From positions 62,001-126,000 of the forward strand of contig JADBKR010000003.1 of the NCBI GenBank assembly GCA_014896295.1: DNA of 64,000 nucleotides, read 5' to 3'. Source of the stretch: Limnochordaceae bacterium. GTDB lineage: Bacteria; Bacillota; Limnochordia; Limnochordales; Geochordaceae. Shown in pieces: positions 8,866 to 19,032 of this stretch. The notes under the pieces are model-generated. The model was not told the DNA's origin and did no database searches. It saw only the letters and a program-made list of their open reading frames with translations. A program made the translations under genes and the position numbers. Each line of letters opens with the position of its first letter. The stretch's first letter is position 1.

Positions 8866-9786
8866 CCGAGAGGGGGCCACGGGCCCCACCTGCGGGGCCT
8901 CCTGGCGCCGGGGAGCGGGCTGTGGCGTGATCTGCAACCCCAGGTAGAGCAAGCTGGCCGCGAACACGATCAACAAGGCAGAGTGCAGCACATTGGCGGC
9001 GATGGAACTGCGCGTGGCGATGACCAGCGCGCCGCTGAGCGCCTGGGCCACCAACAGCCCCAGCGCCGCCACGCTCCCGGCGAACAGGTCGGGCCGCTCG
9101 TGGCGGAAGCGCCGGGCCAGGTGCCCGGCGTAGGCCACGACGAGGAGCAACAGACCGGCGAGCAGGCGGTGCAGGAGCCCCAAGAAGGCGGGCGTGCCGG
9201 GCGGCGGGATCGGGGTCGCTCCGCACAGGGGCCATCCCAGGCAGGCCAGGCCGGCGTGAGTGTGGCGCAGGTATGCGCCTGCGTACACGACCACCATCGT
9301 CAGCGCCAGCCCTCCCCATACGGCCCGGTGGAACGCCGGCGACACCGGGCCCCGCAGGCAAGCGTGGCGGCCCTCGAGCTGGTCCAGGCGAACGCCGAGC
9401 AGGAAGACGGCCCCGAAGGCGGCCAGCGAGACCCCGAAGTGGGTAGCCAGCACCGCCGGCGTCGAACCCCACATGACCGCAGCCGCCCCCAACCATGACT
9501 GGAGCAGCAGGAAAAAGACGGAGGCCCCCGCCATCCACCGCACGTCGCGGTCCTCCCGGTGCGCTCTCCAGGCCAGGATGGACAGGCTGGCCACCATGAG
9601 GCCCAGTACGCCGGTCACGAGCCGGTGGTTGACTTCGATCCAGGTGGCAAGCGACGACCAGTCACCGTCGCAAAAAGGCCAGGCGTTACCGCACCCGGCG
9701 GCGGATCCCGTCGTCGTCACCAGGACCCCGGACACCAGGAGCAGCAACATCCCGAGCGACGTGGCGGCGGCGTAGCGCTTCAGCAT
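8860..9786 (-). CDS. ctaA: Heme A synthase, COX15/CtaA family
   Basis: This is a 308-residue membrane protein with eight predicted helices that oxidises the C-8 methyl group of heme O to make heme A for aa3-type oxidases. Seen directly: the first helix, the cysteine pair in GCGNAWPFCDG near residues 31-40, the catalytic glutamate and histidine in IEVNHRLVTG near residue 51, a second external cysteine pair in LACLGWPLC, and histidines in LLHRLLAG and VLHSALL. Two cysteine pairs are typical of the Bacillus type. The ATG has GAGGGGGG upstream. No ctaB or oxidase genes lie nearby, so heme O must come from elsewhere in the genome. Confidence 0.9.
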   Translation of the reverse strand: MLKRYAAATSLGMLLLLVSGVLVTTTGSAAGCGNAWPFCDGDWSSLATWIEVNHRLVTGVLGLMVASLSILAWRAHREDRDVRWMAGASVFFLLLQSWLGAAAVMWGSTPAVLATHFGVSLAAFGAVFLLGVRLDQLEGRHACLRGPVSPAFHRAVWGGLALTMVVVYAGAYLRHTHAGLACLGWPLCGATPIPPPGTPAFLGLLHRLLAGLLLLVVAYAGHLARRFRHERPDLFAGSVAALGLLVAQALSGALVIATRSSIAANVLHSALLIVFAASLLYLGLQITPQPAPRRQEAPQVGPVAPSRH

Positions 9787-9854
9787 GAAGGGCGCCCCCC
9801 TCGAGCCGGAGAAGAGCTTCGATAAGGCCTCTCATTCCCCTTGTCGGGGCTCCA

Positions 9855-11074
9855 TCACCGGGCGAAGCGGAGCGGCCGGGCTGCCGTGGCCGCCAGGCTG
9901 ACCGCGGCCAGCAGCAAAGAGACCGCGAGAAAGACCGCCGGGGCGCCCCAGCGGTCACCCACCAGACCTGCCAGGAGCATGCCCACGGGCTGTGCGGCCA
10001 CCGTGGCGGCCATGAACGCCGCGAAAGCCTGACCCTGCCGCTCCGGCGGCACTTGTTGCTGAACCAGGGTGACCACGGGGACGTTGACCAAAGGGCCGGC
10101 CGCCCCCCATGCGGCAAAGGCAAGTCCGGCCCCTAGCGGCGTGCGGCTCCATCCCGCGAGCAGCATGCTCGAGGCCATGGTCCACAGGCCGCCGATCCCG
10201 GTCGGCCCTTTGGCCCACCGCCCGCCGACGGCGCTCATGAGGAGAGACCCGGCCAGCATCCCCATGCCCATGGTCCCCTGCACCAGCCCGAGCCCCACCG
10301 GTCCCTGGTGCGTCACGGTCGCCACGTAAAGCGGGAGAACGACCGGGACGGGAGCCATCGCGAAGTTGACGACCACGGCCAGGGCAAAGACGATCCGGAG
10401 CAGCGGGTGGGCCCCGATCATCCGCAGGCCGGCCTTCAGGTCGTCGATGGCCCCTGGCCAGCGTCCCGGCGTGGTCAGGCCCGGCTCCGAACGCCAGCGC
10501 ATGCTCGCCACGGCGAGGGCCGACACGCCGTAGGATGCGGCGTGGAACCACAGCGCCGAAGCGATTCCCCACCGGGCGACCACCAGCCCCGCCGCGGTGG
10601 GACCGACCAGCTGGGCGATCTGACGGGTGAGCATGCTGACGGCGTTGGCCTGGGAGAGTTCGCCGGGGTCGACGAGGTGGATCAGGCTCGACTGGCGCGC
10701 CGGCTCGAAAAAGCGGTGGCCGTTCCAACGGCGAGAGCGAAGACGGGCACCGCGGCGATGCTCAACCGCCCCGCGGCGTACAGCGCTGCCAGCAGCGCGA
10801 TGAGGCCGAACCGGATCGCGTCGCACCACACCATGAGCCCCCGCTTGTCGACCCGGTCGACCACGAGCCCGGCCACGGGGGCGGCCACCACCAGAGGGGC
10901 CGCGAACGCCACCATGACGGCGCCGACCATCAACGCGGAGTGGGTCTCCTCTTGAACCAGCCACGCCAGGGCCAATGCGGAGGCGGCGTCACCCAGGTTG
11001 CTCACGAGCTGGCCGCTCCACAGCAACCGGAAGTCCCGGTGACGCAGTACCCCGAGGAGATGAAGCTCACGCAT
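9855..11074 (-). CDS. MFS transporter, split by a one-base deletion
   Basis: This major facilitator superfamily exporter of about 406 residues has 12 expected helices and resembles the EntS/MFS_3 group. The N-terminal third (MRELHLLGVLRHRDFRLLWS to ALAVGTATAF) and the rest (FEPARQSSLIHLVDPGELSQ onward) are in different frames. The change falls at a run of five A's on the plus strand (10708-10712). Six would restore a continuous GTATAFFEPARQSS, which is what the family shows. The span of 1220 bases is one short of a multiple of three. The cargo is unknown. It lies downstream of ctaA on the same strand, 68 bases away. Confidence 0.75.
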
Positions 11075-11198
11075 GCCGGCGTCGCCTGCACACGGGCGTT
11101 GACCTTCGACACGCCGTCCGGCCGTCCTGCGCAAGAGAGGACGGGATGGCTCGGGAAGGAATCTCCCGCGGCACGACAAATGTACGTGCGTCAGGCAA

Positions 11199-11237
11199 GT
11201 ATCGCTTGCGTCCTCGCGGCGAGACGAGGAGTATCGC
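11199..11237 (+). repeat. Direct repeat and small hairpin upstream of modA
   Basis: The octamer AGTATCGC occurs twice in the short region in front of modA, flanking the stem TCCTCG-8-CGAGGA. It could be a regulatory site for molybdate uptake, but it matches neither the ModE operator nor the molybdenum cofactor riboswitch as I know them. Confidence 0.3.
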
Positions 11238-11255
11238 AGACGGGGGGCTCGAGCC

Positions 11256-12038
11256 ATGCGCATGCGCAGGATGATCGGGGTGGTCGCCCTGGCCGTGGCG
11301 GTGGTCTGGGGCGGCTCTCCGGCGGGGGCCAGGCGCACCGATCTCCTCGTCTCGGCCGCGGCGAGCCTCACGGATTTGCTCCGAGAGGCGAAGACGAGCT
11401 TCGAGGCCCGCCATCCGGACGTCAACGTCCAGCTCAACATGGGTTCGTCCGGCAGCCTCCAGCGGCAGATCGAACAGGGGGCTCCCGTGGACGTGTTCAT
11501 CAGCGTGAGCCAGGCCGTGACCGACTCGCTCGTGGAGCGAGGTTTCATCGACGGCAAGAGCGTGCGGGTCATGGCGCGCAACGTGGTGGTGCTGGTGCGG
11601 CCGGCGGGCGGAGGGCCCGGCGGGACGCTGCGGGGATGGCAAGACCTGCGAGCCCCGCAGATCCGGCGGATTGCCCTGGGTAACCCGGCCCACGTGCCGG
11701 CGGGGCAGTACGGCGAGGAGGTGCTGGAGTCCCTGGGCCTGTGGGAGGCGGTGCAGCCCAAACTCGTATTGGGGGAGGACGTCCGGCAGACGCTCGCTTA
11801 CGTGCAAGCAGGCGAAGTGGACGCGGGCATCGTCTACGCCACCGATGCAGCCATCGCCGGGGAGAAGGTGCAGGTCGTAGCGACGGCCCCCGAGGGCAGT
11901 CACCGCCCGGTGGTCTACCCCGTGGCCGTGCTGCGGGATGCCCCTCATCCGCAAGAGGCGCGGGCGTTCGTCGAGTGGCTGCTGAGCGACGAGGTCCGGG
12001 CGATGTTGGAGAAGTACGGTTTCCTCCCGGGTTCGTGA
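11256..12038 (+). CDS. modA: Molybdate ABC transporter substrate-binding protein
   Basis: This 260-residue extracytoplasmic binding protein captures molybdate or tungstate for ABC import. A Sec signal peptide spans about residues 1-26 (MRMRRMIGVVALAVAVVWGG, then AGA). It has no lipobox cysteine, unlike many Gram-positive ModA proteins. Family motifs are LLVSAAASLTD near residue 30, NMGSSGSLQRQIEQGAPVDV near residues 62-82 and GNPAHVPAGQYGEE near residue 145. The ATG at 11256 is the first of two in-frame ATGs. modB follows after 13 bases. Confidence 0.9.
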   Translation: MRMRRMIGVVALAVAVVWGGSPAGARRTDLLVSAAASLTDLLREAKTSFEARHPDVNVQLNMGSSGSLQRQIEQGAPVDVFISVSQAVTDSLVERGFIDGKSVRVMARNVVVLVRPAGGGPGGTLRGWQDLRAPQIRRIALGNPAHVPAGQYGEEVLESLGLWEAVQPKLVLGEDVRQTLAYVQAGEVDAGIVYATDAAIAGEKVQVVATAPEGSHRPVVYPVAVLRDAPHPQEARAFVEWLLSDEVRAMLEKYGFLPGS

Positions 12039-12051
12039 GCGGCGCGCCCCT

Positions 12052-12777
12052 ATGAGCAGCATCGCGATGTCCCTCTGGGTGGCATCGATGGCCACCGCAG
12101 CCAACCTGGTGGCCGGAGTGTTGCTGGCCTGGCTGCTGGCTTACGGACGCTTCCGGGGCCGCCAGCTCCTGGACGTGGTGGTCAACCTGCCGATCGTGCT
12201 GCCCCCGACCGTCGTGGGCTACGGCCTCCTGCTCCTGGTCGGGCGCAGCGGGCCGGTTGGCGGGCTCATGCGCGCGCTGGGGTGGGGCACGCTCATCTTC
12301 ACCCCCTACGCCGCCATGATGGCCTCGGCCATCGTATCCCTGCCGCTGCTGGTGCAAGCTGCCCGCATCGCCCTGGAGGACGTCCCTGTGGAGGTGGTGG
12401 AGGCGGCCCAGGTGGACGGAGCCGGGCGGCTCGCCATCCTGCGCCACATGCTGCTGCCCCTTGCGTGGCCCGGCGTGGCCGTCGGCGTGCTGTTGGCCTT
12501 TGCCAGGGCCATGGGAGAGTTCGGCGCCACGCTGATGGTCGCCGGTAACATTCCGGGGCGTACCCAGACCATGCCGGTGGCCATTTACGCGGCCGTGCAG
12601 GCGGGCCACATGAACGAGGCCGGGCAACTCTCGGCGATGCTGGTGGCGCTGGTTGGCGTGGTGATGTGGGCGGGCATGCGGTGGGGCCGCCGGGTACCCG
12701 GATGGTCCCCTGCCCGGCGAACGGCCGGCGCCCCCGCCCGCGGCGCTGTGGCGGAGCCGGTCAGGACTCCGTCTTGA
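12052..12777 (+). CDS. modB: Molybdate ABC transporter permease
   Basis: This is a 241-residue inner-membrane permease with about five to six helices. The cytoplasmic coupling loop [20 protein letters not shown] is near residues 117-136, and [24 protein letters not shown] follows near residues 150-173. The last 25 or so residues are a charged, poorly conserved tail. The usual third partner, the ModC ATPase, is not present; the next gene is a convergent chemoreceptor-like gene that overlaps the modB 3' end by 17 bases. Confidence 0.9.
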   Translation: MSSIAMSLWVASMATAANLVAGVLLAWLLAYGRFRGRQLLDVVVNLPIVLPPTVVGYGLLLLVGRSGPVGGLMRALGWGTLIFTPYAAMMASAIVSLPLLVQAARIALEDVPVEVVEAAQVDGAGRLAILRHMLLPLAWPGVAVGVLLAFARAMGEFGATLMVAGNIPGRTQTMPVAIYAAVQAGHMNEAGQLSAMLVALVGVVMWAGMRWGRRVPGWSPARRTAGAPARGAVAEPVRTPS

Positions 12778-14038
12778 ACCGGGCCGCCAGGGCCCGCAGC
12801 CCCTCCGCGGACCGGGCCACGGCGTCGGACTGCGCCGAGGTCTCCTGGGCGGTGGAGGCCTGCTGCTGGACGGCGCTCGACACCTGCTGCACCCCGGCGG
12901 CCAGCTGCTGCGAGTGGGCGGTCATGGCGGCCGCCGCCTTTTGAATCGCGTCGCCGCTCGTGGCCAGGGCCTCCGCCCGGTCGGCCGTGCGGCGCGTGAA
13001 CGCGGCGATGCGCTCCACCGCCTCGTGGATGCGGCGGTGAGCCGCCGCCAGCTCCTGCATCTGCTCCGCCTGCCGGGAGGCCGCCTCGTCGGCCTCGCCG
13101 GCCGCCTTGCCGGCGGCGTCGACCGCCTCCCGGATGGCGGAAAACCACTGGGACGCCTGGGCGACCGCCTCCGACGAGCGCCCGGCCAGCCGGCGTACCT
13201 CCTGAGCCACCACCGCGAAGCCCCGGCCCTGCTCCCCGGCCCGGGCGGCCTCGATGGCGGCGTTGAGGGCCAGCAAGTTGGTCTGCTGGGCCACCTCGTC
13301 GACGAGCCCGAGGACCTGCTCCACCTGGGTCACCGCCTCGAGAAGCCGGCCGGCCAGCTCCCGGCTTTGCCGGGCGGCCCGGAGCGCGGCGTCGGCCAGC
13401 GCCGCTGCCTGGGTGGCCAGGCGATCCGACTCGCCCGACGCTTCCCCGGCGATGGCTGCCTGGCCCGCCGCCTCGGCGGTCTCCTCTGCGAGCCGGCGCG
13501 CCTGGGCGATGAGCCGGGCCACGGACTCGGACACCTCCTGGGTCTGGCGAGCCTGCGACTCAGCCGTGGACGCCAGTTGCGCGACCGCGGTCGCGATCTG
13601 TTGCGACCACTCCGCGGTCTTGTGGGTCACCCCCGCCAGCCGTTGGCCCACCTCGGTCAGGACCCTGGCCTGCTCCACGATCTGCGCGAGGACGGTGTGG
13701 AAGCCCTTGATCACCCGGTTGACCTGGTGGACGAGCTCGCCTCGCTCGTCAGGGGCGCGGAAGGGGATCCGGTAGGTCAGGTCGAGCCGGTCGCTCATCG
13801 CCGTGAGGCCCGTGATGGCATGGACGATGGGCGCGTGGAAAAGGGGATGCACGAAGGCGGTCCCCACCGCCGCGACTACGGCCGCCGCCGCTACGACGGC
13901 GCCGAGCCCGAGCACCCACCCGTACGGCCCGGCGGGCAAAGGCAGGCCCATCGCCCCGGCCACCGCTGCCGCCGGGAGCGCCACCCCCAGGGCGGCGAGA
14001 AGAAGGCGCAGCCAGACGAGGACGGCCAACGAGCGCAC
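12761..14038 (-). CDS. Methyl-accepting chemotaxis-like protein without a periplasmic sensor domain
   Basis: This 425-residue protein has two adjacent membrane helices at about residues 3-28 and 34-58, then a HAMP-like stretch ([19 protein letters not shown]) and a long coiled-coil signalling domain. The conserved CheA/CheW contact tip [20 protein letters not shown] is near residues 254-273, followed by [18 protein letters not shown]. With only a short loop between the helices there is no external ligand domain, so any signal would come from the membrane or the cytoplasm. The GTG at 14038 is chosen because GAGGGGG lies about ten bases upstream and the protein then begins just before the first helix. 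No other chemotaxis genes are visible. Confidence 0.8.
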   Translation of the reverse strand: MRSLAVLVWLRLLLAALGVALPAAAVAGAMGLPLPAGPYGWVLGLGAVVAAAAVVAAVGTAFVHPLFHAPIVHAITGLTAMSDRLDLTYRIPFRAPDERGELVHQVNRVIKGFHTVLAQIVEQARVLTEVGQRLAGVTHKTAEWSQQIATAVAQLASTAESQARQTQEVSESVARLIAQARRLAEETAEAAGQAAIAGEASGESDRLATQAAALADAALRAARQSRELAGRLLEAVTQVEQVLGLVDEVAQQTNLLALNAAIEAARAGEQGRGFAVVAQEVRRLAGRSSEAVAQASQWFSAIREAVDAAGKAAGEADEAASRQAEQMQELAAAHRRIHEAVERIAAFTRRTADRAEALATSGDAIQKAAAAMTAHSQQLAAGVQQVSSAVQQQASTAQETSAQSDAVARSAEGLRALAARFKTES

Positions 14039-14328
14039 GGCGCCTGCACCCCCTCGAGAGGTTCGTGCCCAGGGTTGCCGGTACGCTTTACCAATTCGGG
14101 CCGAAGCTGCCGGTTCTCCTGCCGCCCGGCCGTGTGGTACCGGGCCGAGGGGGACTCCATCTCCGTGGTGGTCGTCTTGACACATCCTTGATGGACGGCG
14201 CCGTGGCTTTGCCGCTCGGTTGACGGGCAGCGGCTGCAAGATGGAAGGGAGCCCGTTCCAGGTCATGGGCGTGTGGGCCGCCGGGGCGGGCATGCTGGAG
14301 AGGGGAAGGGACGGGCCAACGAAGGGCC
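14039..14328. other. Divergent intergenic region between the chemoreceptor-like gene and the kdp locus
   Basis: About 290 bases carry no recognised gene. A TTGACA sequence at 14177-14182 points toward kdp but has no -10 box at the right distance, so the kdp promoter is not defined. I found no match to a c-di-AMP (ydaO) riboswitch, which controls some potassium genes in Bacillota. Confidence 0.4.
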
Positions 14329-14415
14329 ATGGGGGATCTCCTGAGCATCGCGCTGGTCGCCCTGTTCTTCGTCGCGACGTGGGGCATGGTCGAGGTGCTG
14401 GACCGGGTGCGCTGA
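14329..14415 (+). CDS. 28-residue membrane peptide in front of kdpF
   Basis: ATG to TGA encodes [20 protein letters not shown] followed by VEVLDRVR: one hydrophobic helix with a short charged tail. It is too short for ordinary gene finders, but it sits 19 bases before kdpF and in the same direction. Small single-helix ORFs of this pattern, ending in a charged ER- or DR-type tail, occur before kdpF or kdpA in several high-GC bacteria, as I recall. The ribosome site (GAAGGG) is close to the start and weak. It may be an accessory peptide of the Kdp complex or a translational leader; expression is unproven. Confidence 0.5.
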   Translation: MGDLLSIALVALFFVATWGMVEVLDRVR

Positions 14416-14434
14416 GGAAAGGGCGGATGAAACG

Positions 14435-14518
14435 GTGCAGGTCGTCGGGCTGGTCGTGGCCGTCGGGATCTTCGTCTACCTGGTCGTGGCGCTCTTGAAG
14501 CCGGAGGTGTTCGAATGA
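14435..14518 (+). CDS. kdpF: Potassium-transporting ATPase subunit KdpF
   Basis: This is a 27-residue single-helix peptide (GTG start; [20 protein letters not shown], then LKPEVFE). KdpF stabilises the KdpABC complex in the membrane. The helix followed by LKPE-F is the family signature. Its TGA overlaps the kdpA start (ATGA), so translation is coupled. Confidence 0.85.
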   Translation: MQVVGLVVAVGIFVYLVVALLKPEVFE

Positions 14519-16251
14519 GCCCCTCGGGGTGGTTGCAGATCCTCCTCTACTTGCTGGTGTTGATCGCCTTCACGAAACCCCTCGGCATCTACATGGCGAG
14601 GGTGTACGAGGGGGAGCGCACTCTGCTCTCGCCCGTGCTGGGGCCGTTGGAGCGGTGGCTGTACCGGTTGGCGGGGACCTCGCCCGAGCGCGAGATGACG
14701 TGGAAGCAATACGCCGGAGCGCTGCTGCTCTTCAACCTCTTCGGGATCCTGCTGCTGTACGGGCTAGAGCGAGTGCAGCAGTGGCTCCCGCTCAACCCGG
14801 AGCATGTGGGCGCCGTCAGCCCACCTGACCTGGCGCTCAACACGGCGGTCTCCTTTGGCACCAACACCAACTGGCAAGCTTACGGCGGCGAGACGACGCT
14901 GAGCTACTTCACCCAGATGGCGGGTCTCACGGTGCAGAACTTCGTCTCCGCCGGCACGGGCATGGCAGCGCTCGTCGCCCTCATCCGGGGCTTTCGTCGC
15001 AAGTCGTCCGAGCGCATCGGCAACTTCTGGGTCGATCTGGTGCGCAGCAACCTTTACATCCTCTTGCCGCTGGCCGTCATCGGGGCGCTGCTGCTCGTCT
15101 GGCAGGGCGTGCCGCAGACGCTGGCGCCCTACCAGAAGGCGAGTCTGGTGGAACCGGTGCGGGACAGTGAAGGGCATCTCGTCCGGGAACAGACCCTCGC
15201 GGTGGGGCCGGTCGCGTCGCAGGTCATCATCAAGCAGCTCGGCACCAACGGCGGCGGCTTTTTCAACGCCAACTCCGCACACCCGCTGGAGAACCCGACG
15301 CCGCTCAGCAACTTCGTCGAGATGCTGTCGCTCCTGCTCATCCCGGCGGCGCTCACGTACACGTTCGGGAAGATGGTCGGCGACACCCGGCAGGGGTGGG
15401 CCATCTTCGCTGCCATGACGGTCATCTTCGTCGCGATGCTGGGGGTGGTCTACTGGCAGGAGTCGGCCGGCAACCCCGCGCTTGCCCGGCTGGGCGTCGA
15501 TCAGGCGACAGCCGGTGGCAACATGGAGGGCAAAGAGGTCCGCTTCGGCGTCGCCGGATCGGCGCTCTGGGCGACAGCAACCACGGCGGCCTCCAACGGT
15601 TCGGTCAACTCCATGCACGACTCGTACGTGCCGCTGGGCGGGTTCGTGCCCATGTTCCTCATGATGCTCGGCGAGGTGGTCTTCGGCGGCGTCGGGTCGG
15701 GGCTGTACGGGATGCTCGCCTTCGTCATCGCCGCGGTCTTCGTCGCCGGGCTCATGGTCGGCCGCACCCCGGAGTACCTGGGCAAGAAGATCGAGATCTT
15801 CGAGATGAAGATGGCGGCCCTCATCATCCTGGTGGTACCGCTGGCGGTGCTGGTCCCCACCGCCATCGCGCTGATGACGCCGTCCGGGCGGGCTGCGGTC
15901 TTCAATCCGGGACCGCACGGCTTCAGCGAGGTGCTGTACGCGTTCGCCTCCATGGGCAACAACAACGGGAGCGCGTTCGGGGGGCTCGGGGTCAACACGC
16001 CCGTGTACAACGTGCTCGGGTCGCTCGCCATGCTGATGGCGCGGTATTGGGCCGTGGTGCCGGCCCTGGCTTTGGCCGGTTCGCTTGCCCGCAAGAAGAT
16101 CGTGCCGCCGGGCCCGGGGACCTTGCCGACGGCGTCGCCGCTGTTCGTGGCGTGGCTCGTGGCGGTCGTCATCGTGGTGGGCGGGCTCAACTTCTTCCCG
16201 GCGCTGGCCCTCGGACCCATCGTCGAGCACTTGATCATGGCCGGGTCCTGA
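14515..16251 (+). CDS. kdpA: Potassium-transporting ATPase potassium-binding subunit KdpA
   Basis: This 578-residue membrane subunit binds and passes K+ in the high-affinity KdpFABC pump. It has about ten helices arranged as four pore repeats. Selectivity-filter segments are visible as [10 protein letters not shown] near residue 117, [20 protein letters not shown] near residue 242 and [12 protein letters not shown] near residue 481. The length is normal for the family. It overlaps kdpF by four bases and is followed by kdpB after 38 bases. Confidence 0.95.
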   Translation: MSPSGWLQILLYLLVLIAFTKPLGIYMARVYEGERTLLSPVLGPLERWLYRLAGTSPEREMTWKQYAGALLLFNLFGILLLYGLERVQQWLPLNPEHVGAVSPPDLALNTAVSFGTNTNWQAYGGETTLSYFTQMAGLTVQNFVSAGTGMAALVALIRGFRRKSSERIGNFWVDLVRSNLYILLPLAVIGALLLVWQGVPQTLAPYQKASLVEPVRDSEGHLVREQTLAVGPVASQVIIKQLGTNGGGFFNANSAHPLENPTPLSNFVEMLSLLLIPAALTYTFGKMVGDTRQGWAIFAAMTVIFVAMLGVVYWQESAGNPALARLGVDQATAGGNMEGKEVRFGVAGSALWATATTAASNGSVNSMHDSYVPLGGFVPMFLMMLGEVVFGGVGSGLYGMLAFVIAAVFVAGLMVGRTPEYLGKKIEIFEMKMAALIILVVPLAVLVPTAIALMTPSGRAAVFNPGPHGFSEVLYAFASMGNNNGSAFGGLGVNTPVYNVLGSLAMLMARYWAVVPALALAGSLARKKIVPPGPGTLPTASPLFVAWLVAVVIVVGGLNFFPALALGPIVEHLIMAGS

Positions 16252-16289
16252 CGCCCGGCGCCCGGTGCGGAGGGGAGGAGTCGCGGACG

Positions 16290-18367
16290 ATGGCGGTGGT
16301 GGAGATGGGTCCGCGGGGACGCTTTGCCGTGGATCAGCGCAGTATCCTGCGGCGGGCGGTAGCCGACGCTTTCCGCAAGCTCGACCCGCGCGTGCAGATC
16401 AAGAACCCGGTCATGTTCACGGTGGAGATCGGCAGCGTGCTGACGACCGTCCTGTTTGGGCAGGCGCTTGCCGGGCGCGGGAGGCGCCGGCGGCGTTCGT
16501 CGGGGCCGTGGCGTTTTGGCTTTGGTTCACGGTTGTGTTCGCGAACTTCGCCGAGGCCGTGGCGGAGGGCCGGGGCAAGGCGCAGGCCGACGCGCTGCGG
16601 CGTACTCGGCACAAGACGTACGCTCTGCGCCTGGCGGCACCCGACCCGGCGGCGCACACGGAGCGGGTGCCGGCCAGCGCGCTCCGTAAGGGCGACCTGG
16701 TCCTGGTGCCGGCCGGTGAGCTCATCCCCGCGGACGGAGAGGTCGTCCAGGGGATCGCCTCCGTCGACGAGAGCGTCATCACCGGCGAGAGCGCCCCGGT
16801 CATCCGTGAAGCCGGCGGTGATCGCAGCGCCGTGACAGGCGGCACGAAGGTGCTCTCCGACTGGCTCGTCGTGCGCGTCACGGCCAACCCCGGAGAGACG
16901 TTCCTCGACCGCATGATCGCGCTGGTGGAGGGAGCGAAGCGCCGGCGGACGCCCAACGAGATCGCGCTCAGCACCCTGCTGGCCGGCTTCACCATCATCT
17001 TCTTGCTCGTGGTGGCGACGCTGCTGCCGTTTTCGCTGTACAGCGTCGAGGCGGCAGGGCGAGGGAGCCCCGTGACGCTGACGGTGCTGGTGGCCCTCTT
17101 CGTCTGCCTGATCCCGACCACCATCGGGGGGCTCTTGAGCGCCATCGGGATCGCCGGCATGGACCGGCTCATCCGGCGCAACGTGATCGCCACTTCCGGC
17201 AGGGCCGTCGAGGCGGCCGGCGACGTCGACGTGCTGCTGCTCGACAAGACCGGCACCATTACGCTGGGTAACCGCCAGGCGGCGGAGATCATCCCCGTCA
17301 ACGGGGTGGCCCCGCAGGAGGCGGCCAGGCTGGCTCAGCTCTCGTCGCTGGGCGACGAGACGCCCGAGGGGCGCAGCATCGTGGTGCTGGCCAAGCGCCT
17401 GCACAACCTCCGGGAGGCGCTCCCGGCCGGCGCGAAGGTGGTGCCGTTCACGGCACAGACCCGCATGAGCGGGGTCGACCTGGACGGCGTCGCCGTGCGC
17501 AAGGGCGCCCCCGACGCCCTGGAGCGGTGGGTGGTGGAGCGCGGGGGCGAGATGCCGGCGGAGGCGAAGGCGGCCGTCGACCGCATCGCGCGGGCGGGCG
17601 GGACTCCGCTCGTGGTCGCGAAGGACAGCACGGTGGTGGCCGTCGTGCACCTGAAAGACATCGTGAAGGGCGGCATCCGGGAGCGCTTCACGCACCTGCG
17701 GCGCATGGGCATCCGTACCATCATGATCACGGGCGACAACCCGGTGACCGCAGCCGCCATCGCCGCCGAGGCCGGGGTCGACGACTTCCTGGCCGAGGCG
17801 ACCCCGGAGGCGAAGCTGGAGCTCATCCGCAAGGAACAGGCGGCCGGGCACATGGTGGCCATGACGGGCGACGGTACCAACGACGCCCCGGCGCTCGCGC
17901 AGGCGGACGTGGCGGTGGCCATGAACACCGGCACCCAGGCGGCCCGAGAGGCGGCCAACATGGTCGACCTCGACTCCAACCCGACCAAGCTCCTCGACAT
18001 CGTCGAGATCGGCAAGCAGATGCTGATGACCCGCGGGGCGCTCACGACCTTCAGCATTGCCAACGACGTGGCCAAGTACTTCGCCATCGTGCCGGCCGCC
18101 TTCGCCACGGTGTACCCAGAGCTCGGAGCGCTCAACGTCATGCACCTGGCGACGCCCGAGAGCGCGGTGCTCTCGGCCGTCATCTTCAACGCGCTCGTCA
18201 TCCTGGCGCTCGTACCCCTGGCACTGCGAGGCGTGCAGTACCGGGCGGTGGGGGCGGCCAGGCTCTTGCGCGACTACCTGCTGGTGTACGGGCTGGGCGG
18301 GCTGGTGGCACCCTTCGTCGGGATCAAGCTGATCGATCTGATGCTCGTGGCGCTGGGGCTGGTCTGA
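16290..18367 (+). CDS. kdpB: Potassium-transporting ATPase ATP-binding subunit KdpB, split by a one-base deletion
   Basis: This P-type ATPase subunit of about 692 residues energises K+ uptake. The first 60 residues ([20 protein letters not shown] to [10 protein letters not shown]) and the rest ([20 protein letters not shown] onward) are in different frames. One extra base in the G-run at 16473-16475 restores a typical KdpB; the 2078-base span is one short of a multiple of three. After that point the protein is complete: TGES actuator motif near residue 165, phosphorylation site DKTGT near residue 318, and [17 protein letters not shown] hinge near residue 526. The ATG has GGAGGGGAGGAG upstream. 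I treat the frameshift as a likely sequencing error. Confidence 0.85.
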
Positions 18368-18400
18368 CAGAGCTGCGGGCGGTCTGAGAGAGATGGGGGC

Positions 18401-19003
18401 GTGCGTGCCGTGGTGAAGGAGCAGGTCCGGGGCGCGGCGGTGCTGCTGGTGGCGTTGACGGTGCTGCTCGGAGTGGTGTATCCGCTCGCCATGACCGGGA
18501 TCGCCCAGGTCGTGTTCCCGTGGCAGGCGAACGGCAGCCTGATCCGCCACGACGGCAAGGTCGTGGGCTCCGCCTTGATCGGGCAGGCGTTTTCCGACCC
18601 GAAGTACTTCTGGAGCCGGCCATCGGCCACGAGCCCGTTGCCATACAACGCCGGCGCCTCGTCCGGCTCCAACCTCGGGCCGCTCAACCCGAAGCTGCGG
18701 GCGGCCGTCGAGGAGCGGCTGCGGGCGCTCGCGGAGGCGGATCCATCGGCGGCCGGCCCTGTGCCGGCCGACCTGGTGACGGCGTCGGGGTCGGGGCTCG
18801 ACCCGCACATCAGCCCGGCGGCGGCCGCCTACCAGGTGCCCAGGGTGGCCAGGGCCAGACGTTTGAGCCAACAGCAGGTAAGGGAACTCGTGGCCCGCTA
18901 CACGGAGGGGCGGCAGTGGGGCATCCTGGGTGAGCCGAGGGTCAATGTGCTGAAGCTCAACCTCGCTCTCGACGAGCTTGCGGCACGGGCCGGCCGGCGG
19001 TAG
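18401..19003 (+). CDS. kdpC: Potassium-transporting ATPase subunit KdpC
   Basis: This is a 200-residue subunit with one N-terminal membrane helix (about residues 10-33) and an extracytoplasmic domain. Conserved blocks are [20 protein letters not shown] near residues 62-81, [15 protein letters not shown] near residues 86-100 and [18 protein letters not shown] near residues 131-148. KdpC assists ATP use by KdpB. It uses a GTG start and lies 33 bases after kdpB and 29 bases before kdpD. Confidence 0.95.
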   Translation: MRAVVKEQVRGAAVLLVALTVLLGVVYPLAMTGIAQVVFPWQANGSLIRHDGKVVGSALIGQAFSDPKYFWSRPSATSPLPYNAGASSGSNLGPLNPKLRAAVEERLRALAEADPSAAGPVPADLVTASGSGLDPHISPAAAAYQVPRVARARRLSQQQVRELVARYTEGRQWGILGEPRVNVLKLNLALDELAARAGRR

Positions 19004-19032
19004 GCTCGGGTCGGGAAGGGGCGGGGTGCGCG

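Noticed and set aside
11075-11255. Molybdenum cofactor riboswitch or ModE operator before modA
   Set aside because: Only a small hairpin and a direct octamer repeat are seen; neither known motif matches.
14039-14328. c-di-AMP (ydaO) riboswitch or full sigma-A promoter in front of kdp
   Set aside because: No ydaO core sequences are present, and the TTGACA at 14177 has no -10 box at a workable distance.
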